NCBI RefSeq assembly: GCF_000283655.1
Contig: NC_016622.1
Span: 1,624,501 to 1,688,500, forward strand
Direction of reading: 5' to 3'
Origin: Azospirillum lipoferum 4B
Lineage (GTDB): Bacteria > Pseudomonadota > Alphaproteobacteria > Azospirillales > Azospirillaceae
DNA length: 64,000 nucleotides
Both the position numbers and the translations under genes were made by a program. How positions within the stretch are numbered: position 1 is the stretch's first letter; every line of letters starts with the position of its first letter. The notes under the pieces were generated by a model that was given only the letters and a program-made list of their open reading frames with translations, was not told the DNA's origin and searched no databases. This document shows, piece after piece, positions 44,993 to 53,639 of this stretch.

Positions 44993-46897
44993 TCAGTTGC
45001 CGGCGTTGCGGTAGGCGCCGCGGTAGTCGACCGCGCCGCAGCCGAAGTCCAGGGTGACGCGCAGCGACACGCCGTCGGTCCGGAAACCCTCTTCGGTCAC
45101 GAAGCGGGGGCCGGGGTTGCCCGCCAGATAGCCGTAGACGAACACTTCGGCGACCGACGGGTCCGCGAACAGCCACCAAGCGTTGCCGGTGATGTTGGCG
45201 TCCGCCACGGTGGACAGGCGGCCCGAGAACGGGTTGACGTTGCCGGCCTGCTGCGGCTGGATCGCCGCAATGAGCTGTTCGGCCTCCGTTTCCTTGTCCG
45301 GACCGCACACGATCGTGGACGGGGTGATGTTCAGCTTCAGCCCGTCGATGCTGGTCTGTTTGCGCATCGCGGCGCGGCCATCGCTCACGGTCGAAACGCC
45401 GATGGCGCCACCCGACGCGGCAAGGTTGCCGTGGCCCGAGTGGAAGACAGCCTTGTTGTCCGACAGGGTCGGGCCGGCGCCGCTGTTCTTCAGCATCATG
45501 GCGTAGAAGGTGGCGTTTTCGAAGTCGGCCACACGGCGCGACGCCATGTTGATGAGGTCGTTGAAGGCGCCCAGGTCATCGTTGATGAACACCCGGCGGC
45601 TGATGTTCACGATGCGGCCGAAGCTGGACAGCGTGACGGTTTCCCGGCCCTCCGAAACGGTGCCGTCCTTGATCTCGCCGGTCTCGCCATACTCCAGCAG
45701 CGGCGGGAAGTCGCCGGCCTGGAGGAACTTGGTCGGCTTGAAGTCGTTGAAGTCGCGGCGCCGCGCGATTCTGCGATAGGTCGGGGTCGCGGCCTGATAG
45801 GTGCGCAGCAGCACCTTGTTGGCGGCGGCCTCCAGCAGCAGCGGGAAGTCCGACGTGCTGTGCATCGCACGCCGCATGATCTCGTCCGGATTGCGGGAAC
45901 GGATGCCGCACAGGTCGGCCGCCATCTCCAGCATGCTGGCGCCCATGTAGCCGCGCGCCCGCTCGTTTTCCGGGGCCGTGTAGGTGGCGCGGGCGACGAT
46001 GGCGTCGGCCATGGCCGAACGGACCGCTTCCGGGTCGTCATGGGAGACGCCGACGCGGATCGAGGAGGACGGGGACTGTTCCGACCGGGCGGCAAGCGCG
46101 GTCAGGGCGGCGGCGTTGACCGCTTCGGCCGTAGAACCGCCGTCGACATGGGCGCGGACGAAGTCGGCACCCAGCGCGTGACGCTGCGCCACGTCGTTGA
46201 CATGGGCGATGCGGGCGCGCTCGGCCGCGATGGCGGCATTCAGAGCGGCGGCATCGGTGGCGCGGGTGTTGTTGGCGGGCATCTCGTGGCCCGGCTCGTG
46301 CTGGACGCTGTCCGGCATGGTGGCACTCTCCTTGTTGGCGGGCGACGCCCGGTTGATAATCTCGCAGGGGGTGGTAGACAGATCGGCGGAGCGGGTGCCC
46401 GCGCCGGCATCGGCACCGATCGGCACCATGGACAGTTCCATCGGCATCCAGTCGATGGCGCGGTAGGTGGCGGGCTTGCCCTCTTCCTGCGTCACCTCGA
46501 ATTTGCGGACGGCGTAGCCGACGGAAACGTTCCGGATGATCCCGTTCTTGATGTCGTTCCAATACGGATCGACGTCCGGCCGATCCGAAAAGCGCACCGT
46601 GGCCGTTCCCTGCGTACCGTCGACCGCGGCACGCTCCACTACGCCCAGGACTTGGCTCAGGTCATATTGGCCGTGGTTGTTCAGGACCGGCGCGCCGCTG
46701 TTGAGGCGGGTCAGGTCGCAGTGTTCCGGATCGAGGGACAGCACCTCCATGAAGCGCTCCCCGGTGCGGTAGTTGACGCGGGGAACCGCGGCGCCCGTCG
46801 ACCAGACCAGCTCGATGGTGCGCGCGGCTTCGTCCACCGTCTGGACAGCCGCCGCGCGCGTCTGCATCGGCATGTCCATGGTCAGGCTATCAGGCAT
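44993..46897 (-). CDS. Prohead protease-major capsid fusion protein
   Basis: 634-residue protein. Residues 1-185 form a caudovirus prohead protease (VNYRTGERFMEVL, RLNSGAPVLNNHGQYDLSQVLG with the likely His, and IIRNVSVGYAVRKFE with the likely Ser). A charged helical, scaffold-like stretch spans about 190-270 (ALNAAIAAERARIAHVNDV). The HK97-fold major capsid domain follows (about 275-634; ARRRDFNDFKPTKFLQAG, GDFPPLLEYGE, FGRIVNISRRVFINDDLGAF). The protease would release the capsid during maturation. No separate scaffold gene is visible. Confidence 0.88.
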   Translation of the reverse strand: MPDSLTMDMPMQTRAAAVQTVDEAARTIELVWSTGAAVPRVNYRTGERFMEVLSLDPEHCDLTRLNSGAPVLNNHGQYDLSQVLGVVERAAVDGTQGTATVRFSDRPDVDPYWNDIKNGIIRNVSVGYAVRKFEVTQEEGKPATYRAIDWMPMELSMVPIGADAGAGTRSADLSTTPCEIINRASPANKESATMPDSVQHEPGHEMPANNTRATDAAALNAAIAAERARIAHVNDVAQRHALGADFVRAHVDGGSTAEAVNAAALTALAARSEQSPSSSIRVGVSHDDPEAVRSAMADAIVARATYTAPENERARGYMGASMLEMAADLCGIRSRNPDEIMRRAMHSTSDFPLLLEAAANKVLLRTYQAATPTYRRIARRRDFNDFKPTKFLQAGDFPPLLEYGETGEIKDGTVSEGRETVTLSSFGRIVNISRRVFINDDLGAFNDLINMASRRVADFENATFYAMMLKNSGAGPTLSDNKAVFHSGHGNLAASGGAIGVSTVSDGRAAMRKQTSIDGLKLNITPSTIVCGPDKETEAEQLIAAIQPQQAGNVNPFSGRLSTVADANITGNAWWLFADPSVAEVFVYGYLAGNPGPRFVTEEGFRTDGVSLRVTLDFGCGAVDYRGAYRNAGN

Positions 46898-48377
46898 CTT
46901 GCGGGTCTCCTTGCTGCGCCTGCTGTGCCCCGCCGGCCTTCGTCACCTTGCGGGGATCGGTATCGAGCGTGACGCCCACGTCATCCATGGCGGCATTGAT
47001 CCGGGCGATATCCGCGAGCTGCTGTTTCGGATCGAAGCCCCACAGGCCGACGAAGTGGTCCCACGTCATCCGGCCGGTGCGGACCGCGAGAATATCGGCC
47101 TGCATGTCCTTCAGCGGGTCGATGGGCTCATGTGCCGGCGTCGCCCATTCGACCGGATAGTCCCCGGCCGGAAGCGCGCCGGAGAGGACCGCCGTCTCGA
47201 TGAAGCGCCGCCAGACCGGCGCGCAGAACATCGGGATCAGCATTTGCCATTGCGCCTGTTCGACCAGCCGGCGGAATTCCACCTTGCCGGCGCGAAGGCT
47301 GGAGTAGTTGGCCTGCCGGAGGTCTCCGGTCATCTGGTCGTAGGTGACGCCCGTCCCCACCGCCATCGCCATGAGGGTATGCAGGGTGAAGGGATCGAAG
47401 GACGGCGACGCGGTCGGGTTCAGGAATTGGACGGTTTCGCCGGGCTTCAGGTACGGGACCATGCCCGGCTCCATCCCCTCCACCCGCCGGCCGTTCTCCG
47501 TCTCGCTGCCGATACCGATGGGGTTTTGCCCGCCGTCATCGGTGGACGTCACCACCATTCCGATACAGGCCTCCATCCGCGCCCGGACGATGGCGGCCTC
47601 GTGGAAGTCGTCCAGGTCGCGCGCCTTCAGCAGCACGGGCGCGAACCACGGCACGCCGCGAACCTGACCGGACCGCAGCTTGCGATAGACGTGCATCACC
47701 TCCGATGCCGGCACCAGGGCGCTCGTCAGGCCTTCCGCCGTGACGCTGTAAGGGTCGCCGGGGTGGGTGCGGAACAACCAATAGCCGATCCGCCGGTCCA
47801 GTGCGTCGAACTCCACGCCCTGAATGGTGCGGCGACCGGTCAACGTGCTGTCGCGGGAGGAGTCCAGGAAGTCGCCCTCCAGGACTTGCACCTGATAGGG
47901 GACCGGCAAGCCATCTCCCGGCCGGCGGTTGCGGTGGCGGGGGAGCACTTCGCCACCCTCCACCACCGTCCGCATGATGAGGGTCTGGAGACCGGCAAAG
48001 TCCAACTGCCCTTCGGCGTCGCATTGCTCGCACCAGCGCCGGAACAGGGCGTTGGTCCGCTTGTCCAACTCCTCATTGCCGGTGCGGCTCTGCGGCATGA
48101 TGCCGGTTCCGACCACGTTCGCGGCCCAAATGTCGACCACGCGGGCGGCATAGGGGTTGTTGCGCACCAGATCGCGGGAGCGGGCGCGCAGGCGGGCAAG
48201 GGCGGGTCCGATTTCGGCGTTCGCCGACGTGCCGCTGGTGTTCCAGCCGTCCGTCCGCCGGCCGGTGGTGGCGCCGTCGTAGCTGCGCCGCATCATTTCC
48301 ATGGCAACGCGCGCACGCGCACGCTTGGCGCCGGACTCCGGGGCAATCCAGCCGATGGCCTTGTCCAGAATGTTCAT
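46890..48377 (-). CDS. Portal protein, lambda gpB family
   Basis: Forms the dodecameric ring through which DNA enters the head. The 495-residue protein has the family's landmarks: RARVAMEMMRRSYDGA near the N-terminus, SRDLVRNNPYAARVVDIWAANVVGTG, the crown/stem region with VPASEVMHVYRKLRSGQVRGVPWFAPVL, and YDQMTGDLRQANYSSLRAGKVEF. The MNILDKAIGW start follows the gpW stop; the frame is open further upstream but only antisense to other genes. Its end overlaps the capsid gene by eight bases. Confidence 0.92.
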   Translation of the reverse strand: MNILDKAIGWIAPESGAKRARARVAMEMMRRSYDGATTGRRTDGWNTSGTSANAEIGPALARLRARSRDLVRNNPYAARVVDIWAANVVGTGIMPQSRTGNEELDKRTNALFRRWCEQCDAEGQLDFAGLQTLIMRTVVEGGEVLPRHRNRRPGDGLPVPYQVQVLEGDFLDSSRDSTLTGRRTIQGVEFDALDRRIGYWLFRTHPGDPYSVTAEGLTSALVPASEVMHVYRKLRSGQVRGVPWFAPVLLKARDLDDFHEAAIVRARMEACIGMVVTSTDDGGQNPIGIGSETENGRRVEGMEPGMVPYLKPGETVQFLNPTASPSFDPFTLHTLMAMAVGTGVTYDQMTGDLRQANYSSLRAGKVEFRRLVEQAQWQMLIPMFCAPVWRRFIETAVLSGALPAGDYPVEWATPAHEPIDPLKDMQADILAVRTGRMTWDHFVGLWGFDPKQQLADIARINAAMDDVGVTLDTDPRKVTKAGGAQQAQQGDPQDA

Positions 48378-48379
48378 GC

Positions 48380-48595
48380 TCAGCCCCGCGAAAACTTGGT
48401 GACGCTGGTCCGGGAGACGGGCCGCGCCGGGTGGAGCGGGTTCGCCGCGCCGATTGCTTTCGCCGTGACGGCGATTGCCGTCTCCAGGTCGCGCATAGAG
48501 CGGTAGTCCACCCGCTTGCCGTCGATGGTGACGCTGGTCGTGCCGGCGGCCCATGCTTCGACCAGGGTGTTAAGGTGCGTCTGCGTCAGTGCCAT
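48380..48595 (-). CDS. Head-tail joining protein gpW-like
   Basis: 71-residue protein starting MALTQTHLNTLVEAWAAG, followed by VTIDGKRVDYRSMRDLETAI: two helices around a beta-hairpin, the fold and motif of lambda gpW. In lambda, gpW completes the head after packaging. It lies between terminase and portal, the lambda order. Confidence 0.85.
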   Translation of the reverse strand: MALTQTHLNTLVEAWAAGTTSVTIDGKRVDYRSMRDLETAIAVTAKAIGAANPLHPARPVSRTSVTKFSRG

Positions 48596-48598
48596 GCT

Positions 48599-50548
48599 CT
48601 ACCGCCTTCCCCATCCGCCACCGCGCCCGCCAAGCCAGCCGCCGCCGGCCGGGCGCCGTTCTTCCTGCCGGGGCTGTTCCTGCTCGGCCACCGGTGCCGG
48701 CGCCTCTGTCGCTTTTACCCGCGGCTGCTCGGCCTTCACCGGCACCGCAAGCGCCTTCCGCAGTTCGGCCCATCGCGCGGCGGTCCAGCGCTCCAACCCC
48801 ATGGCCACGGTACAGGCGCGGGCATATTTCCAGCCGTCCAGTGCCTCCGTGGCGTGGACTTGTTTCCACTCGCCCCGGCCCTCGATCCACTGGTCGCCGA
48901 CAAGCTGTTTGCACACCTCTTCGGTGGCCAGCCTGTTGAGGTGGACATAGCCGGCCGGGAACCCGGCGCCGTCGGCCGCCTCTTCATCGGTGGGCGGCTG
49001 CAGGCTCAGCTTGCCGTAAAGTTCCAGGGTCAGGACGTGGCCGCCGACCATGCCGAGTTGGAGACCGCGCCTGCGCCTGCCGCCCGTGGGGTTGGCCTCT
49101 CGCACGCTGGACCACGCGAAGGACGGCGCGCCTATCGTGCTGGCGCCCTTCACCGGAATGACCAAGCCCGGATGCCGCTTCGCCCATGCCTCCACCTGCG
49201 TGGTGGCAAAGCCCGTGTCGGCCCCGACCTTCGACAGCCGCAGATCGACGCCCGACGGATGCCGCCATGTGCCGTGAATGACGCTGGACGCTTCGTCCCA
49301 CACCGCGGCGTCGTAGGGGTTGCCGGGGATCACGACGTGATCGACCAGCCAACATTGGAAGTCCTGCCCCCACGCCCACACGAACAGCTCAAGGCGACCG
49401 GGGCTTTTCTGAACGTCGAGACCGGCGGTCAACACCAGCCCGTCGACCGGCACGCCCTGATAGTCCTCCCGGCGGTCATAGAGGACGCGCCATTGCGGCG
49501 CCTCTCCCTTCACCTCGTAGGTCTCGGCCAACACCTGATTGACGAAGACGCGGAGCTTGTTCGGGTCCTTTCGCGCCCGGACGAACTCCTTGGCGATCTC
49601 CAGCCACGCGGCGCCGGGAAACTGACTGTAGGCGGCCCAAATGTGGAAGGACCGATGCGGCCAGTTCTGCGGCGCATGCGCCCGCCACTCGCCGCGTTCA
49701 TCCATGTCCGCCTTGTGATCCTCCTCGATCACACAGCCGTTGACGCAGACGTACCAAGCCTTGGTCGGCGCATCCTTCGGCTCAAAGCGGATGCCGGCGC
49801 CGGTGCCATCGCCGAAGGTGAGGATCTGCATCTCGCCGCAGTGCGGACAGGGGACATACCGGTATTCCTGCGTCCCCTGCTCGAACAGCGCGTCGATCTT
49901 GGAATGCCCCTTGATCGTCGGGGTGGAGCCGGCCGCCTTCAGCGGATCGTCGGAGGTGAGGCACCGCTTGAAGGCAAGCTCCACTTGATCGCCTTCGACA
50001 CCAGCCGTCGGGGGGTAGCCGTCCGGTTCCTCCAGGATGACCTTGTCGGCGGTGATGCGGCGGAACTCCTTCGGGCTGTTCGCCCCCTTGATCTTGATCC
50101 ACCCGCCGGGAAACCGCTTCGACCGGATGGTGTTGCTGCTGTTCCGCGTCTTGGTGGAGAACAGCCGCCGCACCGCCGGCCAGAGGATCAGCTTGGCCAC
50201 GTCATCCTTGGCGAAGTCCTCTGCGTCGTCGATGGTCGGCTGATAGACCAGCACCCGGCTGGGCAGCTGGTCGGCGCAATAGGCGATGTAGTTCTTGACG
50301 ATCTGCGAATAGCCGATGCGGCTCGATTTCTTCGCCGTGATCTGCCGGACGTCCGTCTCGGTGAAAGCGTCCATCATGCCGATCTGGAAAGGGAACGGGC
50401 GATAGCGCGTGCCGTCCTCCAGCCGGGCATTCTTGAGCGACCATTCCGACAGCGTCATCCGCCGGCGGGGCTTCAGCGCCAGCAGCCACCGGGCGACATG
50501 CTCGGCCAGCAGGGCGCCGCGGACGCGGAGGATGTCATTCGTCTGCAT
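48599..50548 (-). CDS. Terminase large subunit, GpA family
   Basis: ATP-driven packaging motor and cos-cleaving nuclease. The 649-residue protein has the ATPase domain with TAKKSSRIGYSQ near 72-84 (modified Walker A of this family), a zinc finger with CPHCGE and a second Cys pair (about 232-265) and the nuclease domain with TAGLDVQ near 390 and later acidic segments (KVGADTGFAT). The glycine/arginine-rich tail is typical for the portal-contact end. It overlaps the small subunit gene by 14 bases. Confidence 0.93.
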   Translation of the reverse strand: MQTNDILRVRGALLAEHVARWLLALKPRRRMTLSEWSLKNARLEDGTRYRPFPFQIGMMDAFTETDVRQITAKKSSRIGYSQIVKNYIAYCADQLPSRVLVYQPTIDDAEDFAKDDVAKLILWPAVRRLFSTKTRNSSNTIRSKRFPGGWIKIKGANSPKEFRRITADKVILEEPDGYPPTAGVEGDQVELAFKRCLTSDDPLKAAGSTPTIKGHSKIDALFEQGTQEYRYVPCPHCGEMQILTFGDGTGAGIRFEPKDAPTKAWYVCVNGCVIEEDHKADMDERGEWRAHAPQNWPHRSFHIWAAYSQFPGAAWLEIAKEFVRARKDPNKLRVFVNQVLAETYEVKGEAPQWRVLYDRREDYQGVPVDGLVLTAGLDVQKSPGRLELFVWAWGQDFQCWLVDHVVIPGNPYDAAVWDEASSVIHGTWRHPSGVDLRLSKVGADTGFATTQVEAWAKRHPGLVIPVKGASTIGAPSFAWSSVREANPTGGRRRRGLQLGMVGGHVLTLELYGKLSLQPPTDEEAADGAGFPAGYVHLNRLATEEVCKQLVGDQWIEGRGEWKQVHATEALDGWKYARACTVAMGLERWTAARWAELRKALAVPVKAEQPRVKATEAPAPVAEQEQPRQEERRPAGGGWLGGRGGGWGRR

Positions 50549-51032
50549 CGTCGTCCCCGTCGTCGTCTCCGCCGCCCATTTCTTCGGTGATCCGAGCCGC
50601 GCTCAATTCGTCCAGCGCATCCTCCAGCGCATCGGCGATGCGGTCTTTCAGCCGGCCGTCGGTCTTGGCCACCTTCGCGGGAATGCGGTTCAGCTTCGCC
50701 TTGACCATTTCGATGACGGACACCACCGCGGCGGTGTAATCGGCAATCGGCACCAACTCGCCCCGCTTCTCCGCGTTGCGCATGGCGTAGTGGTCGGCCT
50801 GTTCCTTCGCCAGCCGGGCTTTCTCCGCGACAAGGTCCAGGCCTTCCGCTTCAGCGCCATCCGACGCCCGGCCGGCTGCCCGCTCCCGAAGGTGCCGGAT
50901 GTAGGCCACCCGGCAGGCGTCCAGGTCCATCTGACTGCGCGCGTCAGCGTTGAAAACGCCCCGCGCTTTGAGGTCCCGGACGGAGCGGTCGGTCAGATCG
51001 AGGTGTTCGGCGACTTCCTTTTGAGTTGCCAT
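50535..51032 (-). CDS. Terminase small subunit, Nu1-like
   Basis: 165-residue DNA-recognition subunit of the packaging terminase. The N-terminus MATQKEVAEHLDLTDRSVRDLKARGV is a winged HTH, as in lambda Nu1; a helical linker (EKARLAKEQADHYAMRNAEKRGELVP) and an acidic C-terminus (DDDGDDD) follow. The start at MATQKEV is supported by homology-like sequence beginning here. A cluster of TAGGGG repeats lies upstream. Confidence 0.88.
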   Translation of the reverse strand: MATQKEVAEHLDLTDRSVRDLKARGVFNADARSQMDLDACRVAYIRHLRERAAGRASDGAEAEGLDLVAEKARLAKEQADHYAMRNAEKRGELVPIADYTAAVVSVIEMVKAKLNRIPAKVAKTDGRLKDRIADALEDALDELSAARITEEMGGGDDDGDDDADE

Positions 51033-51055
51033 GACCACACCCCACCCACACGCCA

Positions 51056-51180
51056 TAGGGGAAGCGGAACCCCCTTCTGGAATTTTCACACCTGGACGAT
51101 GATCGGACTTGTCCCACCCGTTATAGGGGGGCCACCCGGAGGGACCCACGATACCCCCCTACCCCACCCCATCCCCCTAG
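51056..51180. promoter_or_regulatory. Candidate cos/terminase-binding region
   Basis: Upstream of the terminase small subunit, TAGGGG occurs twice on the top strand (51056-51061 and 51125-51130) and twice on the bottom strand (51157-51162, 51175-51180). TAGGGGGG and CCCCCCTA form a perfect inverted repeat. In lambda-like phages cos and its terminase-binding repeats sit here. The cohesive-end cut cannot be identified by eye. Confidence 0.45.
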
Positions 51181-51301
51181 GGTGCCCTGCCCTGCCCGTC
51201 AGGCGGCCCGTGGTTGGCCTCTGGCGCATCGGACGCGCGATGGAGCGTCCCCACGGACGGCGCATCAGCGGCCATCCTGTGGGCCGGCCCTATGGGGAGG
51301 G

Positions 51302-51460
51302 TCAGTCTCCCGTGGTCGGGCTGGTCAGGGTCCGGACGATGGGGCGGACTGCCCGACGGTGGACCCGACCGGCCGGGAACGTCCGGTCGACCAGCAGCAG
51401 GTCGCCGTAGACCAGGGCCAGCACCACCATTGCCGCACCCCACGCCTTCGCCCGATCCAT
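51302..51460 (-). CDS. Small phage membrane protein
   Basis: 52-residue protein (starts MDRAKAWGAAMVVLALVYGD) with one N-terminal membrane helix and a basic tail. It starts two bases after the stop of another small membrane protein, so they are likely coupled. Could be a lysis or superinfection-exclusion factor; no family recognised. Confidence 0.5.
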   Translation of the reverse strand: MDRAKAWGAAMVVLALVYGDLLLVDRTFPAGRVHRRAVRPIVRTLTSPTTGD

Positions 51461-51462
51461 GG

Positions 51463-51693
51463 TCACCACCCCACCATGACCCACCACCCTACGGTGATGA
51501 CAGCCGCAGCGGTGAGGATGCCGGCGGCGTAGCCGGTGGCGAGACCGATGGTGAAGGCGTCCCTGTCGGGGAGGCGGTGAGTTGCCGTCCCCTGCGTCGG
51601 GATGGAAGGAGTGGCCAAAGCGTCCACCGCGGCGATGGTCGACCGCATGGAGCGGCGGGGAGGCTGCGGCCATTCGGTCAGAGGCTCGAGCAT
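51463..51693 (-). CDS. Small phage membrane protein
   Basis: 76-residue protein with a polar N-terminal half (LEPLTEWPQPPRRSMR) and a C-terminal membrane segment (about 50-76, ILTAAAVITVGWWVMVGW). Function unknown. It lies between the DUF6441-type gene and another small membrane protein, on the same strand. Confidence 0.5.
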   Translation of the reverse strand: MLEPLTEWPQPPRRSMRSTIAAVDALATPSIPTQGTATHRLPDRDAFTIGLATGYAAGILTAAAVITVGWWVMVGW

Positions 51694-51706
51694 CTGGCGG
51701 TCTCCG

Positions 51707-52354
51707 TCACTCGGCCTTCAGCACGTCAGCGATCATGGCGGGGAAGCGGGTCTCCCACTGCCGGATGACGCTGTCCAGGTCCAGGCGCTTGCGGATGGTC
51801 GCTTCCTTCACCAGGACGAACATCAGCGTGAGCTTGGACTGTCGGCCTTGTGCGAGGCGCCCAGCCGTGGCCTTGCGGACGCCGCCGGACTTGCCCGCGA
51901 TGACGTCAGCGAACAGCAGGACCGACTTGCCGGCGGCGATGGACCGCAACGGGCCGAACCGCTCGGCCACCTGTTCCGGGGTGAGAAAGCGACCGCGCGC
52001 ACCCTTGGGGCAGTTCTTCGTTGGGATGGCCAGCCAGCCCCGCTTGGAGCGGATCGTCGCCCCGTCGTTGAAGGCGTCGATGATCCCTTCCCACTTCACA
52101 GCCGATGCGGCCTTGCCCCGGACGAACACCTCTGCGGCGGGGTGAATGCTGTAGTTGCCGCCCCCTGGATAGCCGGCATAGCCCAGCGCCCGGCCCAGCT
52201 TGCCGAGACCGGCGTTCGCCATGGCGGTCCGCATCTCGTCACGCATGGTGGACGCGGCGTGTTCCGTGGTGTCGGTCAGCCGACGGGCGGTCGACTCCGT
52301 CCATTCGTTGAAGGCGTCGTTCAAGCTGCCGGTGATGGTGACGCTGGCGCGCAC
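51707..52354 (-). CDS. DUF6441-type phage protein
   Basis: 215-residue protein with a helical N-terminus (LNDAFNEWTESTARRLTDTTEHAASTMRDE) and a core with GYPGGGNYSIHPAAEVFVRGKAASAV, WLAIPTKNCPKG and LLFADVIAGKSGG. This matches the DUF6441 family of tail/head-region phage proteins of unknown role. It is placed to the right of terminase, outside the main tail operon. Confidence 0.65.
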   Translation of the reverse strand: MRASVTITGSLNDAFNEWTESTARRLTDTTEHAASTMRDEMRTAMANAGLGKLGRALGYAGYPGGGNYSIHPAAEVFVRGKAASAVKWEGIIDAFNDGATIRSKRGWLAIPTKNCPKGARGRFLTPEQVAERFGPLRSIAAGKSVLLFADVIAGKSGGVRKATAGRLAQGRQSKLTLMFVLVKEATIRKRLDLDSVIRQWETRFPAMIADVLKAE

Positions 52355-52355
52355 G

Positions 52356-52655
52356 TCAGCTCACCTTCTCCACCGCGCCCACCTGCAACCGGGCAAGGAT
52401 GGCGGCGTTCTGCTCCACCACCCGCTCGACCTGCTCGGCCAAGGCGTTCGTGGCCTTGGCCTGCTCGGTCATGCTGGTGATGACAAGTTGAAAGGTCTCA
52501 TTGCCGGGGCCGGGCTGCGGCCTGCGCGTCCAGATCCAGGCGACCGCAACACAGCCGAGCACGATGACCGCTGCGACCTGCGCGGCCGGAGACAGGATGG
52601 AGATACGGGTCAGCGTTTCCCCAACATCGGGGATCGGTAAGGGCAGATTGTCCAT
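52356..52655 (-). CDS. Small phage membrane protein
   Basis: 99-residue protein with one membrane helix (about 24-42, AAQVAAVIVLGCVAVAWIW), then a basic turn and a C-terminal coiled coil (TEQAKATNALAEQVERVVEQNAAI). It is the first gene leftward of the two terminators, so it probably opens a transcript. Layout resembles spanin-like or holin-associated proteins, but that is a guess. Confidence 0.5.
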   Translation of the reverse strand: MDNLPLPIPDVGETLTRISILSPAAQVAAVIVLGCVAVAWIWTRRPQPGPGNETFQLVITSMTEQAKATNALAEQVERVVEQNAAILARLQVGAVEKVS

Positions 52656-52678
52656 GTGCGGTGATCCCCGAAACGACG

Positions 52679-52706
52679 AAACCCGCCACAGCTGAGCCGG
52701 GCGGGC
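52679..52706 (-). terminator. Terminator hairpin (left of pair)
   Basis: CCCGCC/GGCGGG stem with a 12-base loop, followed leftwards by TTT. Same design as the hairpin about 200 bases to the right. Confidence 0.55.
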
Positions 52707-52880
52707 AAAGGATGGCGGTCGAAGCTGACCGATGGGTGTATGCTGGTGGCGCTTGCGGCCTCGACAACCGGGAAACCGCCGGTCCGGTTCGGTGGGCGGG
52801 AAGCCGTCGACCGCTACGGGGAGAGTGGCGTACCCCCAGGCCGCAGGCACCGCCCCGTGTTGCCCGCGGCCCCGGAACAG

Positions 52881-52910
52881 AAAACCCGCCGCGGCAGGAC
52901 CGGGCGGGTT
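52881..52910 (-). terminator. Terminator hairpin of the early operon
   Basis: AACCCGCC/GGCGGGTT stem with a 12-base loop, followed leftwards by TT and part of the stem's own T-run. It lies 59 bases after the last early gene. Confidence 0.65.
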
Positions 52911-52968
52911 GAGATCAGGCTGGCGGATTAAGTCGAGCCTGAATTAATGACACATTCACCTCTACCCC

Positions 52969-53637
52969 TTATCCGTTAACAAATTCTGAAGACCGATTCA
53001 TTTTCGACTTCCCCGGCTCGTTTCCCTCGAGCGGCAGGCGGAAGTGCTCGGCCACCCGATCCAGGCCCAGCCGCAGCAGCGGCAACCACTCGCGCACTGC
53101 CGGCGCCGCTTCCTCGACGCACACCGCCTCCAGCACGGCCAACGCCTCCCCCGGCCCGATCAGCCGCTGAAGCTTGCGGAGATGAAGTTTTGCCCGAAGC
53201 CACGCACCGTCGATGTCGGATTCCCGTTCCAGCGCCAGCAGGTCGATCACCTGCGGAGCGAGGTCCTGCGGGCATTCCGACGCAATCGGCAGCCGCGCGA
53301 CCTTGGCGTGTCGGCTCGGCGCTTCGGCCAGGCGGTCCCAGCGCCGGCGGAGGATGGCGTAGCTGGAGCCGGCCCGGAACTGGCGGTCGGTGATCTCCCC
53401 CAGCAGGCGCAGCCGACCGAGGGGGTAGCCGGCCCATTCGTCCTGCATCGCCTTCCGGAGCTTCGCGTCGACGGTCATGCATGCCATCCCCATCGCCCTT
53501 GCCCGCTGCGCCAGCGCCTCGTCGGGGATCACCGGCCCCTGCTGTTCCCGATTCGCCCGGCTGATCCTGCCGCTCGGTTCCCGGATCCCCACGGACCGCT
53601 TGCGGCCACGGCGACGTGCGGCCTTCTTCGCCTTCAT
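52969..53637 (-). CDS. Hypothetical early-operon protein
   Basis: 222-residue protein with a very basic start (KAKKAARRRGRKRSVG) and a helical remainder with DLLALERESDIDGAWLRAKLHLRKLQRLIGPGEALAVLEAV. The last gene of the early operon before terminators; in lambdoid phages this position often holds a late-gene regulator or antiterminator, and the basic N-terminus fits nucleic-acid binding. No family can be named. The MKAKKA start is chosen since it follows the upstream stop by two bases. Confidence 0.55.
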   Translation of the reverse strand: MKAKKAARRRGRKRSVGIREPSGRISRANREQQGPVIPDEALAQRARAMGMACMTVDAKLRKAMQDEWAGYPLGRLRLLGEITDRQFRAGSSYAILRRRWDRLAEAPSRHAKVARLPIASECPQDLAPQVIDLLALERESDIDGAWLRAKLHLRKLQRLIGPGEALAVLEAVCVEEAAPAVREWLPLLRLGLDRVAEHFRLPLEGNEPGKSKMNRSSEFVNG

Positions 53638-53639
53638 GC

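Larger units (their letters stand above)
52656..52968. other. Non-coding boundary between early and late genes
   Basis: About 310 bases with two leftward terminator hairpins and no gene. Late-operon promoter elements are expected between the left hairpin and the gene starting at 52655, but none is clear. Confidence 0.6.

Noticed and set aside
22437-52655. Gene transfer agent rather than phage
   Set aside because: A 3-TM holin of the GTA group is present, but integrase, replication genes, GpA terminase and a regulatory region point to a complete temperate phage.
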